DNA from: Stramenopiles sp. TOSAG23-2
Taxonomy: Eukaryota; Sar
Direction of reading: 5' to 3'
Length of the DNA: 23,359 nucleotides
Assembly (NCBI GenBank): GCA_900128395.1
Contig: LT649489.1
Span: 1 to 23,359, forward strand
Below are positions 1 through 9,048 of the stretch, piece by piece. The notes under the pieces are model-generated. The model was not told the DNA's origin. It saw only the letters and a program-made list of their open reading frames with translations, and searched no databases. Position 1 is the stretch's first letter. Every line of letters begins with the position of its first letter. The translations under genes and the position numbers were made by a program.

Positions 1-975
1 GTGATTAAAAAATTTAAAGCACAATCACAAAGTGAAGGTGCTGGATTTGTAATTCGAAGGCCAATTGGACGTACATTATCAGATGAAGAAGCAGATCCAT
101 TTTTATTATTAGATGAACTAGGTCCTGTATCATATGCCAAAGGTGAATTTCCTGGAGCACCATGGCATCCACACCGTGGTTTTGACACCGTTATGTATAT
201 GTTACAGGGTGAAGGGAAGCATCAAGATTCTATGGGAAATTCGGGGATATTAAGAGCTGGGGATGTACAATGGATGACGGCTGGATCTGGAATTGAACAC
301 GACGAGGGTAGAGACCATCCTGGTGGAATTTTGCATGGTTTTCAAATGTGGATCAATTTACCAAGTCATTTAAAAATGTCAGATCCATCATATCAAGATA
401 TTCCAAGTGATGATATACCTGTAGTAGAAATTAAAGATGGTCTTAAAGCTAAAATATTGGCCGGCACATGTCATAGAATAAATGCAATCATTCAAACACA
501 AGTCGAATGTCAATATTTGGATTTTCAAATAACGTTAGAAGGCAAAAGTAGCGATGGCTTGGAATATACACATATAGTGCCAGAGAAAATGACTACTGGT
601 ATAGTTTTTGTGTATCATGGCACTGGTCTATTTGGTGCTAATGATATAGAATGTACAGATGGAGACACCATATTATTGGGACCAGGAGATTCCTTGCGTT
701 TTAAATGTGTCACTAAATTAGATAATAGGAATAAAAAATTATACACGGAAGATTTACGATTTTTGTTTCTTGCAGGTAAACCTCTGAAAGAACCAATTGA
801 AAGACATGGCCCATTCGTTATGAATACTCGCGAGGAATTATTAATTGCATTTAAAGAATATCAACAAGGTACATTTATTAAAAAGAAAGGCATAATGTTA
901 AAAAAAACACCGACGGTATTAGGAGAGAAAGATGAAGGAGAAGAACGAACAATATCAACAAGGTACATTTATTAA
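1..975 (+). CDS. PIR: Pirin family protein (cupin metalloprotein), 5' end cut by window
   Basis: This is a bicupin of the pirin family, iron-binding proteins usually found in nucleus or cytoplasm; family members act as transcriptional cofactors or quercetin dioxygenases. The N-terminal cupin shows HPHRGFDTV with H56 and H58, and GDVQWMTAGSGIEHDEG with H100 and E102. These fit the four metal ligands known from human pirin (H56, H58, H101, E103). The C-terminal cupin ends in the hallmark GPFVMNTREEL. The first codon in the window is GTG, so the true ATG probably lies upstream, although numbering already matches human pirin. The uninterrupted frame ends at 975, inside the second copy of a 94-bp tandem duplication. 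If one copy is removed (see 869-962) the frame runs on to 1135 with an Asn/Asp/Lys-rich tail and a total of 346 residues. Family assignment is secure; the 3' end is not. Confidence 0.93.
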   Translation: MIKKFKAQSQSEGAGFVIRRPIGRTLSDEEADPFLLLDELGPVSYAKGEFPGAPWHPHRGFDTVMYMLQGEGKHQDSMGNSGILRAGDVQWMTAGSGIEHDEGRDHPGGILHGFQMWINLPSHLKMSDPSYQDIPSDDIPVVEIKDGLKAKILAGTCHRINAIIQTQVECQYLDFQITLEGKSSDGLEYTHIVPEKMTTGIVFVYHGTGLFGANDIECTDGDTILLGPGDSLRFKCVTKLDNRNKKLYTEDLRFLFLAGKPLKEPIERHGPFVMNTREELLIAFKEYQQGTFIKKKGIMLKKTPTVLGEKDEGEERTISTRYIY

Positions 976-1044
976 AAAGAAAGGCATAATGTTAAAAAAA
1001 ACACCGACGGTATTAGGAGAGAAAGATGAAGGAGAAGAACGAAC
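857..1044 (+). repeat. Exact 94-bp tandem duplication at the end of the pirin gene
   Basis: Bases 857-950 and 951-1044 are identical by eye over all 94 positions. The flanking bases differ, which fixes the unit length. Because 94 is not a multiple of three, the second copy is read in another frame and ends the pirin frame early, at 975. The perfect identity implies a very young duplication, an assembly error, or continued correction. Confidence 0.95.
869..962 (+). other. Candidate 94-nt intron made by the tandem duplication
   Basis: The duplicated unit contains one AGGT. Cutting from the GT at 869 to the AG at 962 removes exactly one unit, joins AG|GT to AG|GT, and restores the open frame so that translation continues to the TAA at 1133-1135. 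The 5' site reads AAG|GTACAT and the 3' site CAACAAG|G. There is no pyrimidine tract before the 3' site, which argues against efficient splicing. Seen: the sequence and frame arithmetic. Inferred: that splicing occurs. Confidence 0.4.
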
Positions 1045-1135
1045 TGGCGAAGAAACCAATTCGGATGATAATGGTAATAATAATAATAATATAAAGAAGA
1101 AGAAGAGTGATGACTCTGGAAGTAATAAAGAATAA

Positions 1136-1523
1136 TACATATGCATACATATCTGATATATCGATATGATATCATATTGAAAAAACCCCCCATTTTTTAT
1201 TAAAATAATAAAAACTGGTTGGCTGTGTGTATAATATGAGAGCGTGATGGTGGCAGGTGGTAGATACGCTTCGTAGTATAAATAAAATAATAATAAAGAG
1301 TACATTACGTCTAGTAGTAGTTTGTTAATCATACACTCTCTCCTCTCCCCAAAAATTTATTTCGTACGGGGTACGGGTGTGTTCGTGTGTGCGTATGTTA
1401 TTTTTTTGAATGTGCATATTTTGATACTTGCACATTTAGAATTGATAAACAGATCATATAGGCCTCTCGCAGCTCTTCAAACTATAAAATATTTTTTTCT
1501 GTCTTTATTTCTTCACTTTCTTT
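1136..1523. other. Convergent intergenic gap, pirin / coiled-coil gene
   Basis: This is a shared 3' gap between two converging genes. It holds a 14-bp perfect palindrome at 1164-1177 (ATATGATATCATAT), a short A-run/C-run at about 1180-1190, and a GT-rich stretch near 1365-1400. I see no gene here; open frames on either strand are low-complexity. Confidence 0.6.
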
Positions 1524-2240
1524 TTAAAAGCCATGATTAGAAAAACTAGTACAATTATTATTTGAATGAAATGGCTCCATGCCATCACGTTGCGACAATT
1601 GTGTTTGTAATGAATAGTTTCGTTGCTCCAATTTCATGATATGATCTTTCATTTGCGAAATTAATGTTTTATACGAGTTGGCTTCAACTGTTAATTGTTT
1701 ATTCTTCGTTTCTTGTATAATTACACCACGTTTTAAAATACCATTCTCCGATTTTACAGCCTCAAGTTCCTTCGCCTTATGTGTCAATATTTCTTGTTGT
1801 TTATTTACTACTGTTTCAAGTTCATTTACTTTATGTGCGTGTTGGTTGCTCAAAAGTTCTAAATGTCGTTGAGTAAATTTAATAACATCCTTGGAATCTT
1901 CTTGTCGTACTTTTTTATATGTTACACAGTTACCACTGGTTTGCTCTACATTGTGGTAATAACTGCCACGCCCCATAAGCATGTTTGTGCCATTTTCATC
2001 GTATATCGCGGAGCGCCTTTTTAAGCGATTCCTGTTATTATTATCGTTGTTGGTATTGTTACTATTGTTGTTGTTATATAGTTTTAACTTTTTGCGTCGA
2101 ACACGCCCTTGTAATCTTTCCATATTATTATGTGGGTCTCCTTGTTGTCCCATCATATTATTATTGACATCCGTTAATAATGGATATCGTTGTGGCGAGC
2201 ATACCATCATTTCTCCAGCATTACGTTTTGTACCTAACAT
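1524..2240 (-). CDS. Coiled-coil nuclear-type protein resembling the C-terminal block of plant CUE-domain proteins
   Basis: The protein has 238 residues from the ATG at 2240; the open frame runs further upstream but only with TTG. The N-terminal third is disordered, with Asn runs flanked by basic patches (RRKKLK and RLKRRS) that look like a bipartite nuclear localisation signal. Residues about 118-225 form a long coiled coil. Inside it, starting near residue 165, ENGILKRGVIIQ is followed by a block ending in MKLEQRNYSLQTQL. From memory this matches a conserved block in plant proteins annotated as ubiquitin-system CUE proteins (ENxILKRAVxIQ ... LExNNYAL). No CUE domain itself is visible. Function is unknown. 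The gene converges on pirin. The coding call is firm; the family link is moderate. Confidence 0.8.
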   Translation of the reverse strand: MLGTKRNAGEMMVCSPQRYPLLTDVNNNMMGQQGDPHNNMERLQGRVRRKKLKLYNNNNSNNTNNDNNNRNRLKRRSAIYDENGTNMLMGRGSYYHNVEQTSGNCVTYKKVRQEDSKDVIKFTQRHLELLSNQHAHKVNELETVVNKQQEILTHKAKELEAVKSENGILKRGVIIQETKNKQLTVEANSYKTLISQMKDHIMKLEQRNYSLQTQLSQRDGMEPFHSNNNCTSFSNHGF

Positions 2241-2827
2241 GTTGTTCAAAAATATATTTATAATAATTCAAAAAAACAATATAAATAAATACACAACTAT
2301 ACAAAATTTATGTTATATTATTTATCGTTATTTTTTTTTCCAGTTAAAAATAATTTGTTTATATTTTCTTATCAAAAAATATATAATTATTATTGAAAAA
2401 AAATAATAATTAATATAATATAAATATATACAAAAAGAACGTTTGTACACTTTACACAAATAATCAACTAAAATTTAAATCAAAGTATTTCTCAATACTT
2501 TTATACTATTGTTCTTTGATTGTTTTACTTTCACCTTGTTCCAACTATGTTTATAATCTGTTCATTATTCATTTATTAGTCCAGGTAGTCCAGGTAGTCG
2601 TTCTTGTTGTATTTTAAAATATATAATAAATAGTGTAAATAGTTTAGATCGATATTGCTGTACTTGATTGTAATGTTAAATACAATAAATATCCTATACG
2701 TAGAAATATTAACAGACAAACTATCCAAATTACAAGTTGTAATATAGCAGGGAATAGCACGGCCGGAGGAAAATTCTTCAAAAAAAAGAGAGAAGTAGTT
2801 TAATTTTGATACGTGCATACTTTATTA

Positions 2828-3063
2828 TTAGTTCACTACTGTACTAACTTGTTGCACTGCGATAGCTGCTACGTATGTGGCCTTTTTGGGCTGGGAAACG
2901 AGATAAAAAAAAATGTGGTGGCACAGGGCACAGACACAATATTCCAGATTACAGCATTACTAATATTAATATTAAATACTGTAATATACCTATTAAAAGT
3001 ACAATATAATATGCAGCCTATTCCAGTCAAAAGAGCAGCAGCTATAGCACACATTAATAACAT
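2828..3063 (-). CDS. Candidate small membrane protein, possibly spliced (weak)
   Basis: On the minus strand an ATG at 3063 opens a frame with a strong hydrophobic helix (MLLMCAIAAALLTGIGCILY). Further on, a pyrimidine-rich tract ending in TTTCCCAG at 2891 looks like a good 3' splice site. The 20 codons after it, phase 0, read PKKATYVAAIAVQQVSTVVN and stop with a TAA at 2828-2830 that is followed directly by AATAAA. A phase-0 donor is possible at ACA|GTATTT but is not a strong match. Unspliced, the frame ends at 2869. I do not recognise the product. The composition is less AT-biased than the surroundings, which is the main reason to list it. Confidence 0.25.
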
Positions 3064-3256
3064 ATCATCAGCCCATAATAAGTATCTCTCATTCTTCTTC
3101 TCGTATATTATTATTAATATATACACATCAAATAATATATTCGTTTCATAAAATAATAATTTAGTATTACTAGAAAACGTTAAAGTGGGCACACACGTGT
3201 TTACAAGCAGCTATACTAAAATTAATACGTACCTTACGGTTTTTGTTGTTCGTTAC

Positions 3257-3271
3257 TATATATATATATAT
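3257..3271 (+). repeat. (TA)n tract just upstream of the LicD-like gene
   Basis: An uninterrupted TA run ends 22 bases before the ATG at 3294. Similar runs precede most genes in the window, so it may be part of the core promoter or 5' leader. Confidence 0.7.
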
Positions 3272-3293
3272 TTTCAATTCAGTTTCACACGAA

Positions 3294-5855
3294 ATGCAGT
3301 CAATATATAATGTACGATTCTGTTTTGGAATGTCACTTTTGTCTTTGTTTTGTCTAGTAATACTTCAATGGCATACTCATAATAGTTATATCTCACTATC
3401 ACGAAAATCATTACAATATGCTTACAGAAATCTGGATGGATTTTTATCTGAATTCGATAATGAAAAACATGATACAATCATTTTAGGAAAAAAACGAAAA
3501 ACAAATATTACAATAAACAAACCAACCTCAACTCAACAATTAAAGTTGTCATCCTCAATAAAATCATTAATTGATACTTTAGAAAAACCAAAAGTAGACA
3601 AGATAAAAACTAGTAATACAAAGTCGTTCAAAAAACTAATTTTGGCTGGATCAATAAAGGCATTATGGCGTCAACTTGAAAATACCCCAAAGCAGGAAGC
3701 ACCATCGAAAAAAGAACCACCGAAGAAAATATCTTCAACAAAACCATCATCTGTAAAAAAAATTGCTGCGAAAATATTTGCGAAAATATTGACGAAAAAG
3801 AAAAATAAGAATAATAATAGTAATAGCAACAAGAAGCAAGAAAAATCAAAATCATCATCAACCTCTACTAACACGAATAATGACAACACAGTGAATGAAA
3901 TAGGAGAAACAAAAAAAAATAACATAAACAATAACGATGATTCAACTACAGTAGAAGATCCACCCGATGAATGCATGTCTGTAGGAAGTACAATGTTGAT
4001 TGAAACAAAAATTTCAACATTAATCATTGTACCAATTCCTGAAGAAGATATAAGAAATGCTGGTAACAATGTGGAGAAGCTTCATAGTGACTTTGCAAAA
4101 CAGTTTGTAAAGCCTTTAAATGCACATGTCTACCATATAATTTTTATATGGAACTTTGCACTTACTAAAATTAATCCAAAGACATTAAAAATTTTAGATA
4201 TGTTGAAACATACTGTCACTTCAATACTACTTAATCCTGACAAATATAAAAATGTGCACATAACATTTTTAACATGTACAGAAAAAGATAAATCAAACCA
4301 TAACACTATGGAAAAAGAAATACGAAACTCGGTACGACCATATTTAAAAATATTTGACTCGTTGAAAAAAAAAATAATTGTCACTTCCGTTCACACAAGA
4401 TTCATGGAGCATAAACTGGGCAATAGTAATATAAATAATTGTGCTAATGTAAAATCATTTACTAAACAACATGGGTGCCATTGTTCATGGGCAAAATCCC
4501 ATAAAAGTTGTATAAACGATAATTCAAATTGTTTCAAAGCATGTTGTTGTAAATATTATGATCCAACAGGATTTGATAGATTGACAAATGGATATCTCAT
4601 ACAACATGAAAAACGTTTTGAACATTTCAACACCATATATGCAATTGGAGGATATAAAATTGGAAAAGATAAAAAAGTAGGCTTACCGTGTTTTACTCAA
4701 ATGCCAAGACAAAAAGAGCAACAATTACCTGAGTTAGTACGTGTGTATAAAAAGAACATAGATGCTGGGCAAATTGATGATGGGAAACATATAAATGGAG
4801 AATCATTTGGCATATGCGATTTAGTTGAAATGCCATTAAGTGTAAATCCATACAAGAAAACAGAGGAGACGATTTCCATCCTTGTTTCGGCAGCGTTTAC
4901 AGGGCATGGCCACCTTGCAGCACCAAAAGCAAGAAAGATGTTAAATACGAAATATTTAGGCCAAAAATCAGGAAGCTTTGGTTTTTTGCCATACTTCACT
5001 TCATCTGAAAACAATTTTCAAGTTGATAAATATGTTTCCTTTAAGAATACAGCATACAAATTATGGAAAAAAGATTCATTATGTTTTACTGGAAGGGATG
5101 CACGCACACGACCGTCGTTGTTGTATGATGTCTCCAAGACAATAAATGATATTGTATCAACAGAAAACGAATTAACATATGAGAAAAATTCATTTAATGC
5201 AGTATACGGTTCGCTATTAACGCCGATGAAGGTAGGAAGCCTGCCGCCATGGGAGTTCGATATGGATTTGGATTTTATAATGGATTTGCCTTTCAGGGAA
5301 TCTTCGCCATCTAAATTACAAAGTAAATGTAGAAAAATATTAACCCTCGTAAAAGATAGAGGTCCAAAAAGTGGATTTCATATTCATGATATTAAATGTG
5401 GAAAAGAAGCTGGTGTTGATTTTAAAAAAAGTAAAGTGAAATGTATTATGAATGTGAATAGAAAAAAAGATAAAGCAATATTTTTCCCACACTGGAATCA
5501 AATATGTGGGGATTTAAAACGTTGTCCTGATTGTTGGGTATTGGATCCTGAAATATGGAAAATTTGCTTAAAACGTGTTCAAGATATAACAAGAAACGGG
5601 AAAAAAATGAAAGGTTATGAACGTAAGGAAGGTTTAAAATTTGAAATAGCATGTATGGCATCTACGCCACACAATATAAAACTAGTAAAAAATGCTCCAA
5701 AAATAGCAATTGCAGACCCAACTGGTTCCGGTGAGACGTTTTTCGTCAAAGTATTTCTTCATCATAATTCAAATGTTTTATCCGAAGAGTTTACATTGCA
5801 AGAATTTGGGAACTGGTTGCCAAGTCCATGGCAATGCCCATGGAAGGAAAAATAA
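3294..5855 (+). CDS. LicD/fukutin-like nucleotidyltransferase-fold protein, type II membrane
   Basis: The protein has 853 residues from the first ATG at 3294; the longer frame begins at TTG. A hydrophobic segment at residues about 8-26 (FCFGMSLLSLFCLVILQW) looks like a signal anchor. Residues about 60-230 are Lys/Asn/Ser-rich spacer. A Cys-rich knot follows (C395, C397, C406, C413, C417-C419). The block FNAVYGSLLTPMKVGSLPPWEFDMDLDF, given here only by its ends and the D656-x-D658 pair, matches the LicD-family pattern (small G-x-L-L loop, then PWDxDxD). Known family members transfer phospho-alcohols to glycans: bacterial LicD phosphocholine, fukutin/FKRP ribitol phosphate. I infer a Golgi-lumen transferase with unknown donor. 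The central region about 250-380 is unassigned. The DxD and the fold are the evidence; the substrate is open. Confidence 0.78.
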   Translation: MQSIYNVRFCFGMSLLSLFCLVILQWHTHNSYISLSRKSLQYAYRNLDGFLSEFDNEKHDTIILGKKRKTNITINKPTSTQQLKLSSSIKSLIDTLEKPKVDKIKTSNTKSFKKLILAGSIKALWRQLENTPKQEAPSKKEPPKKISSTKPSSVKKIAAKIFAKILTKKKNKNNNSNSNKKQEKSKSSSTSTNTNNDNTVNEIGETKKNNINNNDDSTTVEDPPDECMSVGSTMLIETKISTLIIVPIPEEDIRNAGNNVEKLHSDFAKQFVKPLNAHVYHIIFIWNFALTKINPKTLKILDMLKHTVTSILLNPDKYKNVHITFLTCTEKDKSNHNTMEKEIRNSVRPYLKIFDSLKKKIIVTSVHTRFMEHKLGNSNINNCANVKSFTKQHGCHCSWAKSHKSCINDNSNCFKACCCKYYDPTGFDRLTNGYLIQHEKRFEHFNTIYAIGGYKIGKDKKVGLPCFTQMPRQKEQQLPELVRVYKKNIDAGQIDDGKHINGESFGICDLVEMPLSVNPYKKTEETISILVSAAFTGHGHLAAPKARKMLNTKYLGQKSGSFGFLPYFTSSENNFQVDKYVSFKNTAYKLWKKDSLCFTGRDARTRPSLLYDVSKTINDIVSTENELTYEKNSFNAVYGSLLTPMKVGSLPPWEFDMDLDFIMDLPFRESSPSKLQSKCRKILTLVKDRGPKSGFHIHDIKCGKEAGVDFKKSKVKCIMNVNRKKDKAIFFPHWNQICGDLKRCPDCWVLDPEIWKICLKRVQDITRNGKKMKGYERKEGLKFEIACMASTPHNIKLVKNAPKIAIADPTGSGETFFVKVFLHHNSNVLSEEFTLQEFGNWLPSPWQCPWKEK

Positions 5856-6331
5856 ACTATTAAAATGTGTCACAGATATTTTACATTATTACCATAAATA
5901 TTTTACCATCATCGCTACTACTATACTACATAATATACTTCGTAATATGTATTATTGTCATAATCCATCGCACACAGAGTCGTCTGAATGAATTCGTCAT
6001 TTAAGATTCAAGTCGTCAGTCGTGTTTTGAGTACCTCTTCCTATACTATGTATCATTTTACTATACCAGGTACTGTACCAGGTACTAAAAATTGGGTCAG
6101 GCGGTAATAACAATATTTTCTGGCAGTTAGTTTTTTGTTGGTGCTACTATATTAGAAATATACTATATAAAATATATATATATATTTCAAAATATGTTGT
6201 TTCTAGGGAAAAAAAGAGAAAAAGAAAACAACGACAAGAGAATTTAAACAATATTATATGGTTTTTGTTTGTTTAAATCAAATAAAGTACGAAATTCATT
6301 ATAAGAAGACTCCCAGGACTAAAATTTGAAA
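5856..6331. other. Tandem intergenic gap with a short direct repeat
   Basis: This is the 3' region of the LicD-like gene and the promoter of the next gene. An 11-bp motif TACCAGGTACT occurs at 6064-6074 and 6076-6086 (period 12). A (TA)n tract lies at about 6170-6185. No gene is seen. Confidence 0.6.
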
Positions 6332-8107
6332 ATGGAAATATTATCAGAAAGTGGAATACAAGATTCTACACAACAATTAAATACGAAGAAAAATATTGAT
6401 GTTAATAATAACGTAAAAAATGCTTCAATAAAAAATACTAATAATGCAACGACGACGGTTGATAAAGGTATTGATGATTATGAACGTGATACGGATGTAT
6501 CTGAAGAATTGTCATCGGCAAAATTGATGGAATTATTATTACCAGATGGATCGTTTCCAGGATCAAATTCAAATAAATCTAATTTCTTTATCGCATATTC
6601 AAACAACGCATTATCAGCATGGGTCAAGCAACGGTCACCTGGTTGTGCAGCAGCATCTGTTGCTGGTGCGTGGAATGCATTAGGTGGTTTAAAACGACAA
6701 GATAAAGGTGCTAGAACCATGGATGACAATATCAATGTATTGATACAAATACAGAAAGATCGCGTGAATAACACACGCGGTAGAATCGAACGTTTATTGG
6801 GTAATTTAAATATTGAACCTGTATTGGATGCAGTGAAAAAAGTCTTAAAAGAGAAGCATGATGGTAAATTTATTGGTGGTGAAAATAAAGCAACTAGTGC
6901 AAGTAAAAAATTGATGAAAGACACATTTAAAAAAGTCGTATTTGAATCGTTTCAACTGGAAGGAGATGATGAAAAAACATATGTTTACGCTGATCCTGTT
7001 TTTCAAATATTAAGAGAAGATATGGAAGATCCAGAAGAAGTGAAAAGGCGAAAACAAGAAAAAGTAGAAGCTAGAAAACAACAAGAAGCATTATTAGCAG
7101 AGCAAATTATGGAAGGTGGTAATCCATTTGAAACTAAATCTAATATTGGTCAAGATCCAGATTTTACAATACAACCATTTCAATCATCCACAAATAGCAA
7201 CGCGAATGGCAACAGCATGGCAAAAATAACATCTGCTTCTGAAAATGAGTTGAACAATGATAGTGATACAATTCCACGACGAACAGAAGAAGACGAAGAG
7301 CAACCAATTATTGTTGAGACGACGGTAAAAGTGAAAACGAAAAAAATAAGTTGGGTAAAAGAATTTAGTGAATTATTTAATCGTATGGGTGGATTACGTA
7401 AATTAGAGCGAAAACGACCAAGTACAGCAGCATTTGGTAATTGGGGTATTACATCGCAAGTGAATTGGATATCATCTGAATCATTGGGTTTAATGGATTT
7501 GCGTTGTTCTATGTTTATGGGAAAACGAGTACGTGGTTCAAAACTACGTTGTCCATTATCTACAATGGACAAAGAAGAAGATATTTACATGCAATGGTTA
7601 CAATTACGTGCTATGTTTACCAGAGACGATACTATTTTATTATCACATCATAAAAATCATTATGCATTGATTTATGCAATTCGTGAATGGACGGAAACCG
7701 TATCAGTAAAAAACGAGCAACAACAACAAGAAACGTCAAAAGAGGGAGAAGAAAACGCAATGACAAATGTACCGATACCACCAACTACTAAAGTTCATGT
7801 TCGTCAAGTATTAACTGCACGTAAAGGACAAAGACCAAGTGCATGGATTGATTGGAAAGAGTTACGATCAACCTATATTGGTTGGGCTGGTTATAAATTG
7901 ATGACAATACAGCGCAGTAGTAAACAACCAAATAAAGCTGAATGGGAACAATATGTGAATGATGTATTAAATAAACATGATGTACAGGAGGAGAAGGAGG
8001 TAGTAGAAGCAGATGCTACCTCATCTACTAATACTACATCAATTGTTAATGATGATGATGATGCAATGAAAGAAAACAATGATCAACAACAATTTCAACA
8101 TAAATAA
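6332..8107 (+). CDS. BIVM: BIVM-like protein (basic immunoglobulin-like variable motif family)
   Basis: The protein has 591 residues from the ATG at 6332 (the frame opens two codons earlier at TTG). An Asn-rich N-terminus precedes RSPGCAAASVAGAWNALGG with C105. After a long charged, partly disordered middle (about 200-345) comes SHHKNHYALIYAIREW with N442-H443-Y444, then GQRPSAWIDWKEL with D507. Animal BIVM shows the same order from memory: a Cys in a CGISSLISCWN-like helix, a QNHYFCPIGFE strand, and a later strand plus W-(I/A)-D block. The Cys-then-His arrangement resembles a papain-like cysteine-peptidase fold, but catalytic activity is not established and is my inference. Cellular role is unknown. 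The flanking N- and C-terminal tails (Gln/Asn/Asp-rich) look disordered. Confidence 0.68.
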   Translation: MEILSESGIQDSTQQLNTKKNIDVNNNVKNASIKNTNNATTTVDKGIDDYERDTDVSEELSSAKLMELLLPDGSFPGSNSNKSNFFIAYSNNALSAWVKQRSPGCAAASVAGAWNALGGLKRQDKGARTMDDNINVLIQIQKDRVNNTRGRIERLLGNLNIEPVLDAVKKVLKEKHDGKFIGGENKATSASKKLMKDTFKKVVFESFQLEGDDEKTYVYADPVFQILREDMEDPEEVKRRKQEKVEARKQQEALLAEQIMEGGNPFETKSNIGQDPDFTIQPFQSSTNSNANGNSMAKITSASENELNNDSDTIPRRTEEDEEQPIIVETTVKVKTKKISWVKEFSELFNRMGGLRKLERKRPSTAAFGNWGITSQVNWISSESLGLMDLRCSMFMGKRVRGSKLRCPLSTMDKEEDIYMQWLQLRAMFTRDDTILLSHHKNHYALIYAIREWTETVSVKNEQQQQETSKEGEENAMTNVPIPPTTKVHVRQVLTARKGQRPSAWIDWKELRSTYIGWAGYKLMTIQRSSKQPNKAEWEQYVNDVLNKHDVQEEKEVVEADATSSTNTTSIVNDDDDAMKENNDQQQFQHK

Positions 8108-8417
8108 GATGATTAATAGTTTTTATACTTGTTACACTATACTGCAGGATAATCGAAGAAAACTATATTTGTTAATGACCCGAACCACCGTGTTAGTGTC
8201 GTGAGTCGTGAGCTTCGGTGTGCCAAATAACTAATTTCATATACTTTAAGTACAATTTACCCGCGTATATTACTATCAAACATTATTTCTAGATCTGAGT
8301 ATTAGTTTTTGTTATCCTTCATGTGTTCATACCCAAACATAGCCATAATTACGTAGATTGATATATTATCCATTCGTGCATTCGCACATTCGCACATTCG
8401 TCATCAGCACAGCACCA
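8108..8417. other. Intergenic gap with a short tandem repeat
   Basis: This is the 3' region of the BIVM-like gene. It shows nothing gene-like apart from the 8-bp repeat at 8371-8402. The composition becomes less AT-biased toward 8400, where a candidate gene begins. Confidence 0.55.
8371..8402 (+). repeat. Four tandem copies of an 8-bp unit
   Basis: The units are CATTCGTG, CATTCGCA, CATTCGCA and CATTCGTC, in a perfect 8-bp register. They end 16 bases before the ATG at 8418, so they could be a clustered protein-binding site or just a minisatellite. Confidence 0.85.
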
Positions 8418-9007
8418 ATGATATTCCCGATCTTAACTTTAGCAGGTAAATACGACCCTACACACGAAACATAACAGCCGACAGGAATATAACAAGCCAA
8501 GAATTCGCCAGAGAGTGGGATACACTGTATGCATGTAGCAGTGCAATATACATATGAGTTGCATGATACATGACTGTATTATTAGATAATATATACGATC
8601 CGTATTATATATCATATATTATATATTTATTTCGAATTTATGCTCTTGCATATATAAAAACACTCTAGCATATAATACTGTATAGACATATTGACACTTT
8701 AAAAAGTTTTTAAAACAGTGAGACAGTGAGTGAATACATTAATATCTTGAGAATAAGAATTAAAAATAAACATAAACTTAACACGTTCCTTTATGCAGAA
8801 TCAGGTCATACCTTTCACCAATGTTGTAAAGATCAACATATAATTTGTGCTCTTAGTCACGCTGCTTATGCATGGGCACAAAATGTCTCTCCAAATGAAG
8901 ATATCATTGAAGAAGAATTTCGTTCGGCAAAAGAGGACGGTTTCTGTCATCCTGAAAATGTCATTGGCCATCCATTTTTAAAACAAACAAATGGATCAAT
9001 ACCGTAA
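8418..9007 (+). CDS. Candidate two-exon small gene, unknown function
   Basis: The open frame 8799-9007 has no usable ATG yet looks coding: balanced amino-acid use, Cys/His-rich (HTFHQCC...CALSHAAYAW) then an acidic stretch. A 28-nt first exon fits in front of it. ATG at 8418 reads MIFPILTLA, then a donor CAG|GTAAAT at 8446. The matching acceptor at 8798 (TTCCTTTATGCAG) is preceded by a CTTAAC branch-like motif. The 353-nt intron is phase 1 and the split codon becomes GAA. The spliced product would have 79 residues. I do not recognise it. Seen: frame, splice motifs, phase match. Inferred: that they are used. It lies 41 bases before another small candidate gene on the same strand. Confidence 0.4.
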
Positions 9008-9048
9008 CATGTAAATTTGGTGAGGGCACTCCCAGATTCTTTAAATTT

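Larger units (their letters stand above)
2241..3293. other. Divergent intergenic region, about 1 kb
   Basis: This lies between the coiled-coil gene (-) and the LicD-like gene (+), so it must hold both promoters. It is very AT-rich up to about 2570. The part 2800-3070 is less AT-biased and contains the minus-strand candidate listed separately. A 10-bp repeat (CCAGGTAGTC) occurs twice at 2581-2600. Confidence 0.5.

Noticed and set aside
955-1332. Minus-strand frame across the pirin end
   Set aside because: Leu/Phe/Tyr-rich translation of a poly-Asn/Lys coding tail; a shadow.
1322-1540. 72-codon plus-strand frame
   Set aside because: Located in the AT/GT-rich convergent gap, no coding signature, and it overlaps the end of the coiled-coil gene.
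3671-4069. 132-codon minus-strand open frame inside the LicD-like gene
   Set aside because: It mirrors the Lys/Asn/Ser-rich spacer on the other strand and gives Phe/Leu/Val runs typical of a shadow.
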